Made by a program: the position numbers and the translations under genes
In this document: one piece after another, positions 11,636-12,880 of the stretch
How the letters are laid out: each line of letters starts with the position of its first letter
Numbering within the stretch: position 1 is the first letter of the stretch
Assembly: GCA_009618475.1 (NCBI GenBank)
Contig: WJOV01000100.1
Span: 1-12,880, forward strand
DNA length: 12,880 bases
From: Methanosarcinales archaeon
GTDB taxonomy: Archaea; Halobacteriota; Syntropharchaeia; Alkanophagales; Methanospirareceae
Direction of reading: 5' to 3'
Notes under the pieces: model-generated
Databases searched by the model: none
Told to the model about the DNA's origin: nothing
Seen by the model: only the letters and a program-made list of their open reading frames with translations

Positions 11636-12711
11636 AGGGAGCGCATAATTTATATGGCAGCAATGGTCCAATGGAAAACTATGATTCATATGTCCTGAGT
11701 AATGGTGTATATGCATACGTGTATGCTCCTTTTGTTTTCGAACCTGACCATCCATACTCAAACAACTATAACTATACATGGACAGTTACATGGTCTGGTG
11801 CAACAAAGATAAGACTGCATTTTGAAAGATACGACATCGAAGGGCACTATGATCATCTGAGAATTTTAGATGGATCAGGAAATGAAAAATGGGATTACAG
11901 TAACGGCTATGGTAGACAGATTAATGACAGTGTTTGGACGCCATGGGTTGATGGAGATAAAATAAAAGTACGATTGACAACCGACGGTTCAGTTACTTAC
12001 TGGGGATTCAAAGTAGATAAAGTAGAGGGTGTATTTAGTGGATCATCAGGTGCCAAGAACTGGGAATACAAACTTCTTGAACGTTCTACATATGGACTCT
12101 CTGGAATGAGTGGCCATAGAACAGTACCTCCTGACCCTGCTTGGGAGGGGCACTGTGATGCTTGGTCTTCGGCGTCAATAAAGGAAGACGAACCAACTAC
12201 TACAAGAATACTAAATGGTGTCGAGTTTGATCTTAACGATCAGAAGGGACTCTTAACATCGACGTATATGGACAATGTAATAGGAAGTTATTTCTGGGAT
12301 ATCGATCAATCTAAGGCAAAGTTGTTCCATGATAAACTAAGAGAATACATAAAGACAAATGGTAAGCCCATAGTAATGGATGTTCACACTGGAGGGGATC
12401 AAGTTTGGAACCATCCCGTCTATAAATACGAGATGACATGGTATACTGACCCTGGCGATCCTTTAAAGACTATCTATACAACAAAAGTTTGGATCAAGAC
12501 AGATGGATGGAGTGTTGATGGCACTGGCACGCCAGACGATGACAAGACATATAAATACTATATTAAAACAGATGGAACAAGCAGATTTACAGATGATTCA
12601 CCAGATGGATACCCTGATTTCATGTGGTATCCACTCGGACGACAGGAACCATTTCGACGTGCAAATCCATGCGTAAACTATAATACAGTTCAGACAATTG
12701 TTGGAGGGTGA
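11608..12711 (+). CDS. CUB-like domain plus transglutaminase/papain-like (TGase-elicitor-type) domain, C-terminal part of the split gene
   Basis: Residues about 45-140 of the open frame look like a CUB domain: HPYSNNYNYTWTVTW, IRLHFERYDIEGHYDHLRIL and DGSG, then GDKIKVRLTTDGSVTYWGFKVDKVE. Residues about 160-280 look like a transglutaminase-elicitor-type domain: PPDPAWEGHCDAWSSASI (174-191) with candidate nucleophile C183, and MDVHTGGDQVWNHPVYKY (257-274) with candidate general base H269. Such domains act on proteins or cell-wall material; activity here is inferred. The frame has no signal peptide and no convincing start or ribosome site: its first eight codons only overlap the previous frame, and ATG 11671 also lacks a site. 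Continuity with 11084-11635 through a T-run frameshift is the best reading, with the join at codon 9 (11632). The last third (about 290-367) is beta-rich and aspartate-rich with no family recognised. Confidence 0.65.
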   Translation: MVRLLLAVLEGAHNLYGSNGPMENYDSYVLSNGVYAYVYAPFVFEPDHPYSNNYNYTWTVTWSGATKIRLHFERYDIEGHYDHLRILDGSGNEKWDYSNGYGRQINDSVWTPWVDGDKIKVRLTTDGSVTYWGFKVDKVEGVFSGSSGAKNWEYKLLERSTYGLSGMSGHRTVPPDPAWEGHCDAWSSASIKEDEPTTTRILNGVEFDLNDQKGLLTSTYMDNVIGSYFWDIDQSKAKLFHDKLREYIKTNGKPIVMDVHTGGDQVWNHPVYKYEMTWYTDPGDPLKTIYTTKVWIKTDGWSVDGTGTPDDDKTYKYYIKTDGTSRFTDDSPDGYPDFMWYPLGRQEPFRRANPCVNYNTVQTIVGG

Positions 12712-12720
12712 TAAAAAATA

Positions 12721-12725
12721 GGAGG
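12721..12725 (+). promoter_or_regulatory. Ribosome binding site of the right-edge gene
   Basis: GGAGG lies eight bases before the ATG at 12734. It follows the stop of the split secreted gene by nine bases, so the two are probably on one transcript. Confidence 0.75.
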
Positions 12726-12733
12726 ATAATAAA

Positions 12734-12880
12734 ATGAAAGAAAATAGATACATAATTGCACTACTATTAATGGTAGTGGTTATAAGTGGAGTAACTTATA
12801 TCAGTGCACAGGCACACAATACCATAGATAAAGAAGCACCTAAACCAGCAACGCTTTCCATTCCCACTGTTGCGGTTGAA
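12734..12880 (+). CDS. Secreted protein, N-terminal fragment cut by right edge
   Basis: Forty-nine codons are visible, with no stop before the window ends. MKENRYIIALLLMVVVISGV is a signal peptide or anchor: a short charged start, a hydrophobic run to about residue 22, and an AQA (25-27) cleavage-like site before HNTIDKEAPKPATLSIPTVAVE. The proline-rich sequence after it looks like a linker or the start of an extracellular domain. It is 22 bases downstream of the split CUB/transglutaminase-like gene and likely belongs to the same operon. No family can be assigned from this fragment. Confidence 0.75.
   Translation, partial: MKENRYIIALLLMVVVISGVTYISAQAHNTIDKEAPKPATLSIPTVAVE

Noticed and set aside
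11629..11636. Classical programmed -1 frameshift site
   Set aside because: GTTTTAG is not an X-XXY-YYZ heptamer in the right phase and no strong downstream structure is evident. A lost T in the homopolymer is simpler, though slippage is not excluded.
1..12880. CRISPR array, transposon or integrase
   Set aside because: No regularly spaced direct repeats of 25-40 bases were seen, and no ORF resembles a transposase, integrase or Cas protein.

Overview
This window looks like a piece of an archaeal chromosome, most likely an anaerobic, methanopterin-using euryarchaeon such as an ANME-1/Methanophagales- or Syntrophoarchaeum-type lineage. The support is gene content: HdrA with an F420-dehydrogenase beta-type partner, a beta-RFAP synthase (first committed step of methanopterin synthesis), Hel308, eL43 (L37Ae), eS8 (S8e), the archaeal RNA polymerase subunits Rpo12 and Rpo3, and an archaeal class A24 peptidase. 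TATA boxes lie about 25 bases before predicted transcript starts, as in Archaea. The lineage is an inference; no rRNA gene is present.

Left part, minus strand (1-4724): hel308, then hdrA, then an F420-dehydrogenase beta-like gene that runs off the left edge. The last two form a tight pair that points to F420-linked electron transfer to or from a heterodisulfide-reductase-type complex. Diverging from hel308 is a plus-strand information-processing operon (4812-5938): rpl37ae, rpoP and rpoD (Rpo3), with the last two overlapping by ATGA. The Rpo3 is unusually small. A short repeat-like, hairpin-forming stretch separates it from a convergent A24 prepilin/preflagellin peptidase gene.

Middle part (6035-8512): the peptidase gene and a stand-alone receiver protein diverge from a shared control region that holds a 13-bp palindrome. 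The receiver gene converges on beta-RFAP synthase.

Plus-strand operon 8600-10585: a probable leaderless promoter drives a small helical protein and a TumE/DUF6516-like toxin, which look like a toxin-antitoxin pair. Overlapping or tightly spaced genes follow: a Sua5/YrdC threonylcarbamoyl-AMP synthase, a 53-residue four-knuckle zinc-ribbon protein whose start lies inside sua5, S8e, and a small winged-helix-like protein. The coupling of a toxin-antitoxin pair to translation genes is notable.

Right part (10586-12880): about 500 bases of mostly non-coding DNA hold a strong TATA box ringed by alternating TTAGG/CCTAA sites, then a leader with a possible 35-codon ORF and two hairpins, one shaped like a tRNA acceptor/T-arm minihelix. 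This leads into a secreted-protein cassette: a signal-peptide protein split by an apparent one-base frameshift from a CUB-like plus transglutaminase/papain-like enzyme domain, and a second signal-peptide protein cut by the right edge. No tRNA, rRNA, CRISPR array, transposase or integrase gene was seen.
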